From positions 1 to 56,369 of the forward strand of contig JADLBW010000098.1 of assembly GCA_020847515.1 (NCBI GenBank): a stretch of DNA of 56,369 bases, written 5' to 3'. The position numbers were made by a program, and so were the translations under genes. The notes under the pieces were generated by a model. The model did not search any database. It worked only from the letters and a program-made list of their open reading frames with translations, and had not been told where the DNA came from. Source of the DNA: Pirellulales bacterium. Its GTDB lineage: Bacteria > Planctomycetota > Planctomycetia > Pirellulales > Lacipirellulaceae. Positions 33,083 to 40,990 of this stretch are shown here, in pieces; within the stretch, counting starts at the first letter, position 1; each line of letters begins with the position of its first letter.

Positions 33083-36000
33083 CGAGGTTGAGCACCGCCT
33101 GGGCGACGATCGTGGCGGCAGCCAGACGCACCGCGTCAATGCCTTCCGGCCGGGGCAAGTCGCCAACGGCCAAAAAGCGCTCAGCCGCCGCCGGCTCGGC
33201 AGAGAATCTGGCTGCGGCCTTCTCGTATAACGATTCCAGGGCCGCCGCCTCGGTCGCTTGCGGCGGCCTGGCCAGAACCACCAGGTACATGTGAGCAATT
33301 TGCTCGTGAACGTCGCCGCCGCATTCGGCTGACGCTCGCCCCGCCAGGCCCCGCGCCGCTTCCACAAAAGAGGTCTCATTGAGGGTGACAAGGGATTGCA
33401 GCGGGCTATTGGTGATCGGGCGGGCCAGCGCGCAGGTGTTTCGCGTCGGAGCGTCAAACACAGAAAACACCGGATGAACCAGCGACCGCTTCCAAAAGGT
33501 ATACAAGCCCCGCCGATAAAGATTGGGGCCATGGTCCTGGATCCACGTCTTATGCGGCGCGTCGGCCCAGGCCATTTCTTCCCACAATCCCGGCGGGTGG
33601 TAGGGGAACACGCTGGGGCCACCCAGGCGCTGTTCGAGCAGTCCGCCCGCCGCCAGGGTGCAGTCGCGAATAATCTCCGCAGGAAGTCGGATCCGCGGCC
33701 CGCGTGCCACCAGGCGATTCTCCGGATCGAGTCCGGACGTCGCCTTCGACCACGCCGATGATTGTCGATAGGCGCTGCTAGTGACGATCAGTCGCAAGAG
33801 ATGTTTGACGTCCCAGCCGCTCTCGCGCAGCTCAATCGCCAGCCAGTCGAGCAGCTCTGGATGCGACGGCCACTGGCCCTGCGAACCGAAATCATCGACT
33901 GTCTTCACCAAACCGATCCCAAAGCAGGCCGCCCACAGGCGATTGGCGACAACTCGGGCCGTGAGCGGATTCTCGTCCCCGACCAGCCACTTTGCCAGCG
34001 CCAGGCGATCGACCCGTTCGGCGTCAATCGTGCCAAGAATTGCCGGAACCGCCGGCTGCACCTCCTCCCCCAGATTGCGGTAGTCGCCTCGAAGGCGAAT
34101 ATGCGTAGGATGGCGCTGCGGCACATCTGCCATTACGCGAACCATCGGCGCTGCCGCCCGCAACCGGTCGTACTGTTGTTGGTAACTGGCCGCCTCCGCC
34201 TGCAAGCTCGCCGTTGCCAGCGCTATAACGCTGCTTCGATAGAATCGGTCGATGACGCGACGCTGCTGCTGGCTAATTCGCCCTTCAACCAGTTGCAGCG
34301 CCTTATTCACAGCTTCGCCGGCTAATGATGCGATCTCTGCTTCGCTAAGCACGCGGTCGTACACTCGGACTTCGTCAACGGCTCCGTGCATCGCGCTTTC
34401 GCCGTGAGCGCGGCTGCCAATCCGCAAGGGAGCGTTGCTAACGACGCTCTTGAGCATTGCGCCCTGAACGTCGACCTGGGTGGGCTGGACAATGCCGTCG
34501 AAGTACACGTTCACCGCCTGCGGGCCCTCGCCGCCGCTGCACGTCACGAATAGGTGCAGCCACTCGTCGGGTACATATTCGGTTTTCGTAGTCAGCTTCA
34601 CGGCCGCGGCGGGCCAGGCGTCGGTTATGTGAACCATGGCCCGACCCGCCTGCAAGTACAGGTCGAATCCACGCCCTGCCGATTGCGGATCGGTGCAGCT
34701 CAGCGCCACGCCTCCTTGAGCGGTCGGCTTTACCCACGCCCCGTACGAAAAGCCCCGGCTAACGTCGACTGAGTTGAGCGGCCCGGCTTCGAGAAACGCA
34801 TGCCCGTCAAAGGCGCAAGCCCCCCCGACGATGCCGGCAACCAGGGACGGGTCATGATCGTCATTCGGCGTCGCGCACTCGACGTGTGCAATAGTTGTCG
34901 GGCAGCTTGAATCTCGCCACGCGTCATCGGACGCGCCGTCGAACAGAAACTCAGCCACAATTCCTTGTCGCAAGGACTTCAGCGGCTCGCGGCGCGCGGC
35001 GGCCGCTTCCCATCCCGGCTGCTCGCTCAGCAATTGCCGCTCCCGCTCGCTTAGCGTCTGCTGTGCCCTGGCGAGGCGCTGTTCGATCTGTCGTGCCTTC
35101 GTTTGTTGTTCCGGCGCGAAGGCGGGAATTGAGGGCGGGGACTCAGCCCCCTCGTACAGGGGCGTTTCGGGCACCTGATCGAAGAATGCCATGAAGCTGT
35201 AGAAATCTCGCACCGTAAGCGGATCAAATTTATGGTCGTGGCATTCCGCGCACTGCATCGTCAGGCCCAACCAGACGGCGGATGTTGTCGTAAGTCGATC
35301 GACGGCGTACTTGACTGCGTACTCCGCCGGATCCGAGCCGGCTTCAGAGGTCGTCGGACCGTTCCGATTGAAGGCTGACGCGATCCGCTGACTCTGCGTG
35401 GCGTCGGGCAACAGGTCGCCGGCTAGCTGCTCAATCGTGAACTGGTCAAACGGCATGTTGCTGTTGAAGGCCGCGATCACCCAATCGCGATAGGGCCACA
35501 TCTGGCGATGACTATCCTTCTCGTAGCCGTCCGTGTCCGCATAGCGCGCCAGGTCGAGCCAGTCGACGGCCATCCGTTCGCCATACCGCGGCGAAGCGAG
35601 CAGTCGATCCACAATACGTTCGTACGCCTGCGGCGATTCATCGGCGAGAAAGGCGTCGACTTCGGCAATCGTCGGCGGCAAGCCTGCCAAATCGAAGGAA
35701 ACGCGGCGAATCAGCGTTCGGCGGTCGGCCTCCGGCGAGGGACTAAGCCCGGCGTCCGCTAATCGCTTCAAAATGAATCGGTCGATCGCGTTGCGACACC
35801 ACACATCGCTGGCGACGCTCGGCGTCGCCGGCTGATGGGGCGAAATGAAGGACCAATGTTTCTCGTAGGCGGCGCCCTCGCTGATCCACGCACGCAGCAA
35901 CTGCCGCTGCTGCTCGACGAGTCGCTTGCCCGAGTCGGGCGGCGGCATCACTTCGCGCTCGTCCGTGGAAGAGATGCGGCGCACCAGTTCACTCTCCTCC

Positions 36001-36272
36001 GGGTGTCCCGGGACGACGGCCGGGGCGCCTGACGACGTTTCCGCAAGCGCGCCCTCGGCTGTATCAAGCCGAAGCTCAGCCTGTCGCTCGTTCGCGTCCG
36101 GACCATGACAGCGAAAGCAGTTCTCCGCCAGGATTGGCCGCACATCGCGGTTATAGCTCGGCGCAGACCCCGCGCTGCCGCCGTCAGCCATGGCGCCATG
36201 CGCCCACGCGGCGAGCGACGCGATGCAACTCAAGGCAACGGCGGTTCTGTTGATGAAGGACAGCTCATTCAT
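33060..36272 (-). CDS. PSCyt1-DUF1549-LamG-DUF1553 (PSD1) protein, cytochrome-containing
   Basis: A 1070-residue exported multi-domain protein. After a signal peptide (residues about 1-30) comes the planctomycete cytochrome domain PSCyt1, with the haem motif CFRCH and MPPPDSGKRL as the probable axial Met block. DUF1549 (PSCyt2) follows with ERMAVDWLDLARYADTDGYE and a second CxxCH (CAECH). A LamG/concanavalin-like domain sits in the middle (about 460-640). DUF1553 (PSD1) closes the protein, ending LNLDEAITKE. It may transfer electrons while binding a glycan, but the reaction is not known. It is upstream of and overlaps the DUF1501 gene. It follows the second pair (36.3-39.8 kb) by 38 bp, so all four genes may form one operon headed by motif site f. 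Confidence 0.9.
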   Translation of the reverse strand: MNELSFINRTAVALSCIASLAAWAHGAMADGGSAGSAPSYNRDVRPILAENCFRCHGPDANERQAELRLDTAEGALAETSSGAPAVVPGHPEESELVRRISSTDEREVMPPPDSGKRLVEQQRQLLRAWISEGAAYEKHWSFISPHQPATPSVASDVWCRNAIDRFILKRLADAGLSPSPEADRRTLIRRVSFDLAGLPPTIAEVDAFLADESPQAYERIVDRLLASPRYGERMAVDWLDLARYADTDGYEKDSHRQMWPYRDWVIAAFNSNMPFDQFTIEQLAGDLLPDATQSQRIASAFNRNGPTTSEAGSDPAEYAVKYAVDRLTTTSAVWLGLTMQCAECHDHKFDPLTVRDFYSFMAFFDQVPETPLYEGAESPPSIPAFAPEQQTKARQIEQRLARAQQTLSERERQLLSEQPGWEAAAARREPLKSLRQGIVAEFLFDGASDDAWRDSSCPTTIAHVECATPNDDHDPSLVAGIVGGACAFDGHAFLEAGPLNSVDVSRGFSYGAWVKPTAQGGVALSCTDPQSAGRGFDLYLQAGRAMVHITDAWPAAAVKLTTKTEYVPDEWLHLFVTCSGGEGPQAVNVYFDGIVQPTQVDVQGAMLKSVVSNAPLRIGSRAHGESAMHGAVDEVRVYDRVLSEAEIASLAGEAVNKALQLVEGRISQQQRRVIDRFYRSSVIALATASLQAEAASYQQQYDRLRAAAPMVRVMADVPQRHPTHIRLRGDYRNLGEEVQPAVPAILGTIDAERVDRLALAKWLVGDENPLTARVVANRLWAACFGIGLVKTVDDFGSQGQWPSHPELLDWLAIELRESGWDVKHLLRLIVTSSAYRQSSAWSKATSGLDPENRLVARGPRIRLPAEIIRDCTLAAGGLLEQRLGGPSVFPYHPPGLWEEMAWADAPHKTWIQDHGPNLYRRGLYTFWKRSLVHPVFSVFDAPTRNTCALARPITNSPLQSLVTLNETSFVEAARGLAGRASAECGGDVHEQIAHMYLVVLARPPQATEAAALESLYEKAAARFSAEPAAAERFLAVGDLPRPEGIDAVRLAAATIVAQAVLNLDEAITKE

Positions 36273-36310
36273 GATCGGTAAGCAGGCGTGCGCAGCGGCC
36301 GCTTCGACGG

Positions 36311-37771
36311 TTACGCCATAATCTGGTGAACCACCTCGCCGTGTACGTCCGTCAGACGGAAATCCCGCCCGTTATAGCGGTAGGTAAGCCTGGTATGGTC
36401 GATGCCCAACAGGTGCAGAACCGTCGCATGCAGGTCATACATGCTCACGCGATCCTTGACGGCTTTGTAACCGAGTTCGTCGGTCTCGCCATAAGCGATG
36501 CCGCCGCGGACGCCGCCCCCCGCCAGCCACATCGTGAAGCCGTAAGGGTTATGATCGCGCCCGTCGCCGGGGCCTTCGCACACTGGCGTGCGACCGAATT
36601 CAGTTCCCCAAACCACGAGCGTGTCGTCCAACAACCCCCGTTGCTTGAGATCCGTGACAAGTCCTGCAATCGGCAGATCAACCTCCCTGGCGTTGCCTTC
36701 GTGGCCCGCCCGCAGATTAGAGTGCTGATCCCACTTGTAGCTGTGCGAGCATTGGACGAAACGCACGCCCCGCTCGATCAGTCGGCGGGCCAGCAGACAT
36801 TGCCGGCCAAAGTTGTCCGTCGCGCCTCCGCCAATGCCGTATAGCCGCTGCGTCGCGGGCGTCTCGTGGGATAGGTCCAGCACGTCGGGCGCTTCGGCCT
36901 GCATGCGAAACGCCAGCTCGAACGACTCGATCCGCGCCTCCAATCGAGACTCGGGGGGCGACCCCGCCAAATGCGACCGGTTGGCATCCTGGATAAAATC
37001 GAGCTGCATCCGCTGCAACCGGTCGGTCGGCTCGGCGCGCTGCAGATTGCTGATCTTGGCTTTAGTCATCGGCGTCTTGAAATCGCCGATGGCCGTCCCT
37101 TGGAAACACGTCGGCAGGAAGGACGAACCGTAGTTCTGTTGAGCGCCGTGCATCATCGGGGGAGCAATCGTGACGAACGCCGGCAGGTCTTCGTTCTCGG
37201 CGCCGAGTCCGTAGCTTATCCACGCTCCGACGCTCGGCCGGGGAAATACCGCAGAACCGGTGTGAAGCTGCAGAATCGCTCCGCCGTGGTCGACCTGCTC
37301 CACGTGCATCGAACGTATCAGGCAGATCTCGTCGATCACCGAGCCGACGTGCGGCAGCAGCGTACTGACCGGCAGCCCGCTTTCGCCGTAGCGGTTGAAC
37401 GACCATGGGGATCGCAATAGGTTTCCCGTCTGAGCGAATTGCCGCGGCCGGTCGAAGGGCAACGGCTTGCCGTCCATCCGGTCCAGTTCCGGCTTCGGGT
37501 CGAACGTATCCAGATGGCTCACGCCGCCGTGCATGAACAAAAAGATCACCCTCCGGGCGCGCCCGCCGAATTGGGGCGGCCGCATTTGCAGCGGATTGGC
37601 CTCGCTGCTGAAGTCGTGCGGCGCTGCGGCAGCGTTGCCGTTCAGCATGGCCAACAGCGCGAGATGCCCGAATCCACAGGCCGTGCGTTGCAGCAACTGG
37701 CGACGGCTCAGCGCCCATTCGCCGCCCGATGCAGGCACGACCGTGCCGGTGATAGCTCGCCTAGTCGACAT
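36311..37771 (-). CDS. DUF1501 protein, third copy
   Basis: The ATG at 37771 overlaps the upstream PSD1-type gene by 11 bases. The N-terminus MSTRRAITGTVVPASG and WALSRRQLLQRTACGFGHLA carries a twin-arginine signal. DUF1501 blocks: RVIFLFMHGGVSHLDTFDP, RPSVGAWISYGLGAENEDLP, WGTEFGRTP, RDHNPYGFTMW, and LHLLGIDHTRLTYRYNGRDF. Product 486 residues. Asp and His residues in these blocks are probably metal ligands, by analogy with alkaline-phosphatase-like folds. It is in the middle of the four-gene minus-strand run. Confidence 0.9.
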   Translation of the reverse strand: MSTRRAITGTVVPASGGEWALSRRQLLQRTACGFGHLALLAMLNGNAAAAPHDFSSEANPLQMRPPQFGGRARRVIFLFMHGGVSHLDTFDPKPELDRMDGKPLPFDRPRQFAQTGNLLRSPWSFNRYGESGLPVSTLLPHVGSVIDEICLIRSMHVEQVDHGGAILQLHTGSAVFPRPSVGAWISYGLGAENEDLPAFVTIAPPMMHGAQQNYGSSFLPTCFQGTAIGDFKTPMTKAKISNLQRAEPTDRLQRMQLDFIQDANRSHLAGSPPESRLEARIESFELAFRMQAEAPDVLDLSHETPATQRLYGIGGGATDNFGRQCLLARRLIERGVRFVQCSHSYKWDQHSNLRAGHEGNAREVDLPIAGLVTDLKQRGLLDDTLVVWGTEFGRTPVCEGPGDGRDHNPYGFTMWLAGGGVRGGIAYGETDELGYKAVKDRVSMYDLHATVLHLLGIDHTRLTYRYNGRDFRLTDVHGEVVHQIMA

Positions 37772-39833
37772 AAATGAACTGGTTGAGGCAGAACAGCGAT
37801 TGACAGCATGCACGCAGCCCGAGAAATCGATACGGTTCAATCCCTAGCGGCTCTATCTCGTCGACCATCGCGGCGTCTTCGGCCGACAGCGATGCGAGTT
37901 GGAACGCCGATTGAGCCGTCTCTGCATACGCTTCGATGAAGTCCAGCGCGCGCTCGACTTCATCGCTGGCAGCTTCGCGTCCCAGAGCCCGCAGATAGCC
38001 GTAGCGAACCGCGCCGTTCAAGAGGGAGTCGCCGCTGCCAGTGGCGCTGGCTTGTTGGAGGCTTCGGACGGCGAACCAGCCCGCCGCCCTGCGAGCGAAC
38101 GTGCTGTTGATGAGAAACAGCGCTTGCGGCGCCACGGTCGTTTCGCCGCGCACGGGCGACGGTTCATGCTCGTTGGCTACGTCAAACAGCTTCAGCGCTT
38201 CCGGCCGGGAATTGCGAATCACCGGCAGATAGATGCTGCGGCGCGGATGCTGAAACGGGGGAAAAATGTCCTTCCCAGAGATATCGACGGTGAATAATTC
38301 ACGCGACGCGTCGACCGGCGTATACCCCTCATTGAATAGAGTGCCCCCCATGGCCAGGTCGAGCTGACCCGAGACATCCAGCAACGCGTCCCGGATTTCT
38401 TCTGCCGATAAGCGGCGGCGGCGCATACGCCAGAGGAGATCGTTCTCCGGATCCGACGACGCGCCCAATGCGTTGTCAGCGTACGCCTGCTGGTAGGTGT
38501 TTGAGAGCACGATTAGCCGGTGCATCGCTTTGACTGACCAACCGCTCTCCATGAACCGGACGGCGAGCCAGTCCAACAGTTTCGGATGAGTCGGCCGCGA
38601 CCCCAGCTTGCCAAAATTGCCGCTCGTAGCGACCAGCCCGCGATCGAAGTGGTGCTGCCAGATCCGATTGACCATCACCCGCGCCGTCAACGGATGTCTG
38701 CCGTCGACAAGCCACCGCGCCAGCGCCAAGCGGCCGCTCACGGCGCCCTCGATCGGCGGATTTTCGGCTCCGGCGATGATCTGCAGAAAACGCCGCGGGA
38801 CCTCCGGCCCTAAACTCTGATAGCTTCCTCGCCGATGAATCCGCAGGTTCTTGGGCGACGGGCTGTCGCGGACGACCATGATTTTGGCTTCCCGGCCGGT
38901 CGGATCTTGGACGGCTTTTTCAATCCACTTCGAGTCCGGCGCCTCGTCGGCCATCACCGCGGTACTGGCGAAGATCCCCGCCAGCGAGTAGTAATCTGCC
39001 GTGGGAATCGGATCGAACTTGTGATCGTGGCACCGCGCGCACCCCACAGTGAGACCCATCAAGGCGATGCTCGTAGCCGAAAGTTGCTCGTCGGCGATAT
39101 CCAGCAGCATTTGGCGCTTGTCGCGCATCACGACCGGCTTCGGCCCGACCTGCAGAAAGCCCGTCGCCACCAGTTGGGCGAAATCTTGCTCCGCATCGCC
39201 GGTCGTCTCCAGCAGATCGCCGGCTAACTGTTCGACGACGAACTGGTCGAACGGCTTATCCTCGTTCAGCGCGTTGATCACGTAGTCGCGATAGCGCCAG
39301 GCATGCAGATAAGCGTTGTTCCCGTCATGCCCCGCCGATTCGGCGAAGCGGACCGCGTCAAGCCAGTGTTGGGCCCAGCGTTCGCCGTATCGGGGCGAGG
39401 CAAGAAGCCGGTCGACGACTCTGGCGTAAGCGTCCGGCATATCATCCTTCAAAAAGTCGACGATTTCTTCCGGCTTTGGCGGCAACCCGGTCAGATCAAA
39501 CGTGATGCGCCGCAGCAGCGTCAAGCGATCTGCCGGCCGGGCGGGCCGCAGACCGGCTGTTTCCAATCTCGCGAGTATGAACCGATCCACGTCGTTCGCC
39601 GGCCAGCTTTCGTCTACGACTGGCGGAACGGGCGAAGCGTTGATGGGCTGGAAGGCCCAAAAGCGGAGTTGTTCGCGGTTGAAGTTCGCATCCAACGAAC
39701 TGGCGGCCGATGTGAAAGAGGCTGGTAATTCCGCTTCGGCACCCCGCAGAATGCCGTGCGAGCCTGGTTGGAGGGCCGCTGTCCACAGCAGCCCTGTGGA
39801 TAAGCAAACGCGATGGAGTCGAACCAGGCGCAT
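37761..39833 (-). CDS. DUF1549/DUF1553 (PSD1-type) protein, short form
   Basis: A 690-residue exported protein with no N-terminal cytochrome domain or LamG insert. A signal segment (about residues 8-30) is followed by DUF1549 (NDVDRFILARLETAGLRPA, ERWAQHWLDAVRFAESAG, CARCH then DHKFDP) and DUF1553 (HPLTARVMVNRIWQHHFDRG, C-terminal CQSLFCLNQFIYVD). Compared with the 33060-36272 protein it is shorter by about 380 residues, mainly the PSCyt1 and LamG parts. The downstream DUF1501 gene overlaps its stop. Motif site f is 58 bp upstream of the ATG, the only promoter-proximal signal seen for the following genes. Confidence 0.9.
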   Translation of the reverse strand: MRLVRLHRVCLSTGLLWTAALQPGSHGILRGAEAELPASFTSAASSLDANFNREQLRFWAFQPINASPVPPVVDESWPANDVDRFILARLETAGLRPARPADRLTLLRRITFDLTGLPPKPEEIVDFLKDDMPDAYARVVDRLLASPRYGERWAQHWLDAVRFAESAGHDGNNAYLHAWRYRDYVINALNEDKPFDQFVVEQLAGDLLETTGDAEQDFAQLVATGFLQVGPKPVVMRDKRQMLLDIADEQLSATSIALMGLTVGCARCHDHKFDPIPTADYYSLAGIFASTAVMADEAPDSKWIEKAVQDPTGREAKIMVVRDSPSPKNLRIHRRGSYQSLGPEVPRRFLQIIAGAENPPIEGAVSGRLALARWLVDGRHPLTARVMVNRIWQHHFDRGLVATSGNFGKLGSRPTHPKLLDWLAVRFMESGWSVKAMHRLIVLSNTYQQAYADNALGASSDPENDLLWRMRRRRLSAEEIRDALLDVSGQLDLAMGGTLFNEGYTPVDASRELFTVDISGKDIFPPFQHPRRSIYLPVIRNSRPEALKLFDVANEHEPSPVRGETTVAPQALFLINSTFARRAAGWFAVRSLQQASATGSGDSLLNGAVRYGYLRALGREAASDEVERALDFIEAYAETAQSAFQLASLSAEDAAMVDEIEPLGIEPYRFLGLRACCQSLFCLNQFIYVD

Positions 39834-39890
39834 CGACGTTCTCGCGGCGATAGAGGAGCCGAATCGGGAGCCCTGCTCCGATCCACCCGA

Positions 39891-39910
39891 GGTGGCTTTT
39901 TAGCAATCAA
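39891..39910 (+). promoter_or_regulatory. Recurrent motif site f (GGTGGCTTTTTAGCAATCAA)
   Basis: 58 bp upstream of the PSD1-type gene at 39833, which runs the other way. The adjacent region to 40003 has no gene. It shares GGTGGCTTTTTA exactly with site d and with the reverse complement of site g. Confidence 0.6.
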
Positions 39911-40002
39911 CGTCAATCTTAGCCGAAATCGCAATGGGGAGCAACCGGGCAGGATCGCCCATGGGCGACCGAGGCAGGCGGAGTGCTGCAATGCCGGTCC
40001 GA

Positions 40003-40809
40003 TCAGTCACCCTGCATTTCGTTAAGCGCCTTGAGCTGTTCGTCATCGCCAAAATAGATCGGCCGCAACGACAAGCCGCCGTCCACGACCAGTTCGGCGC
40101 CGGTCACATACCGGGCGAGTATCGGGGACAACAAAAAGGCGGCCGCGTGACCGCAATCAAGCGGCTGCCCGAACCGGCGCAGCGGTATTTCTTGTCGGAG
40201 CTTAGCCTCTATGTCAGCCGGAATGCCGGCGGTCAGACGCGTCCGGTAGTGTCCCGGAACGAGCAGATTGACGCGGATCCCATGCGGCGCCAGCTCCACT
40301 GCCATGGTTTCGACCAGCGACTTCAGACCGACCTTCGATATTCGATAGACCGCTTCGGCGGGCCCCGGCGTGTACATCGACGTGCTGCCCACCACCACGA
40401 TCGCCCCGGGCTTCTTTTGCGAAATCAGATGTCTGGCCGCCTCGCGACATCCCCACACGCAGGCGGCGAGATTCGTGTCGATGACCGACCGGAATGTCTC
40501 GGCGTCGATCTGCGTCAGCGGCTGGTGATGCGCCCGCGCGGCGTTGTTCACGAAATAGTCGAGGCCGTTTAAGCGCTCGGCAGCTTCTGCCACCATCCGC
40601 TTAACGTCGTCTTCACGGCTAACGTCGGCCTGGATCGAATGAACGTCGCCGCCCAAGGCTTTCAAGTCTTCGACGACGGCGTGATCAACGCCCCGGCTGG
40701 CCAGTGCCAGATTAACCCCCTCGGCGGCCAGCACCTCGGCGATGCCCCGTCCAATGCCGCTGCTGCCGCCGGTGATTAACGCCGACTTTCCGCGCAGACC
40801 GGAATCCAT
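40003..40809 (-). CDS. Short-chain dehydrogenase/reductase
   Basis: A classical SDR of 268 residues. The cofactor motif TGGSSGIGRGIAEVLAAEG is at about residues 13-31, the structural FVNNAA at about 85-90, and the catalytic Ser/Tyr/Lys are in VVGSTSMYTPGPAEAVYRISK (Tyr of YRISK). The tail VTGAELVVDGGLS is typical. Supported by an AAAGG site. It probably oxidises or reduces a sugar or sugar acid hydroxyl with NAD(P). It diverges from the second GH116-like gene, with motif site g between them. Confidence 0.9.
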   Translation of the reverse strand: MDSGLRGKSALITGGSSGIGRGIAEVLAAEGVNLALASRGVDHAVVEDLKALGGDVHSIQADVSREDDVKRMVAEAAERLNGLDYFVNNAARAHHQPLTQIDAETFRSVIDTNLAACVWGCREAARHLISQKKPGAIVVVGSTSMYTPGPAEAVYRISKVGLKSLVETMAVELAPHGIRVNLLVPGHYRTRLTAGIPADIEAKLRQEIPLRRFGQPLDCGHAAAFLLSPILARYVTGAELVVDGGLSLRPIYFGDDEQLKALNEMQGD

Positions 40810-40904
40810 AGACCGCCTTTCACGAGGTTCAAGGAAGTTAGAGGGTCTCCGAGCTTAGCCGACGGTTGCCAGCCGCGGCGGCGAGGTTTATTATAGCTCG
40901 GTTC

Positions 40905-40924
40905 TTTGGTGATAAAAAGCCACC
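40905..40924 (-). promoter_or_regulatory. Recurrent motif site g (minus strand GGTGGCTTTTTATCACCAAA)
   Basis: Lies between the SDR gene (96 bp) and the GH116-like gene (67 bp). The T-run is on the minus strand. Shares the GGTGGCTTTTTA block with sites d and f. Confidence 0.6.
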
Positions 40925-40990
40925 GCGAACGCGCGTCCCACTTGGCGCCGCGGCAGACTCTTCGACTTTGTTACTCGCGAGGTTGCCCCT

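Noticed and set aside
32271..33622. N-terminal extension of the DUF1501 gene up to 33622
   Set aside because: The extension lies antisense-free but within the PSD1 coding region in another frame; homology and the Tat signal begin at 33082.
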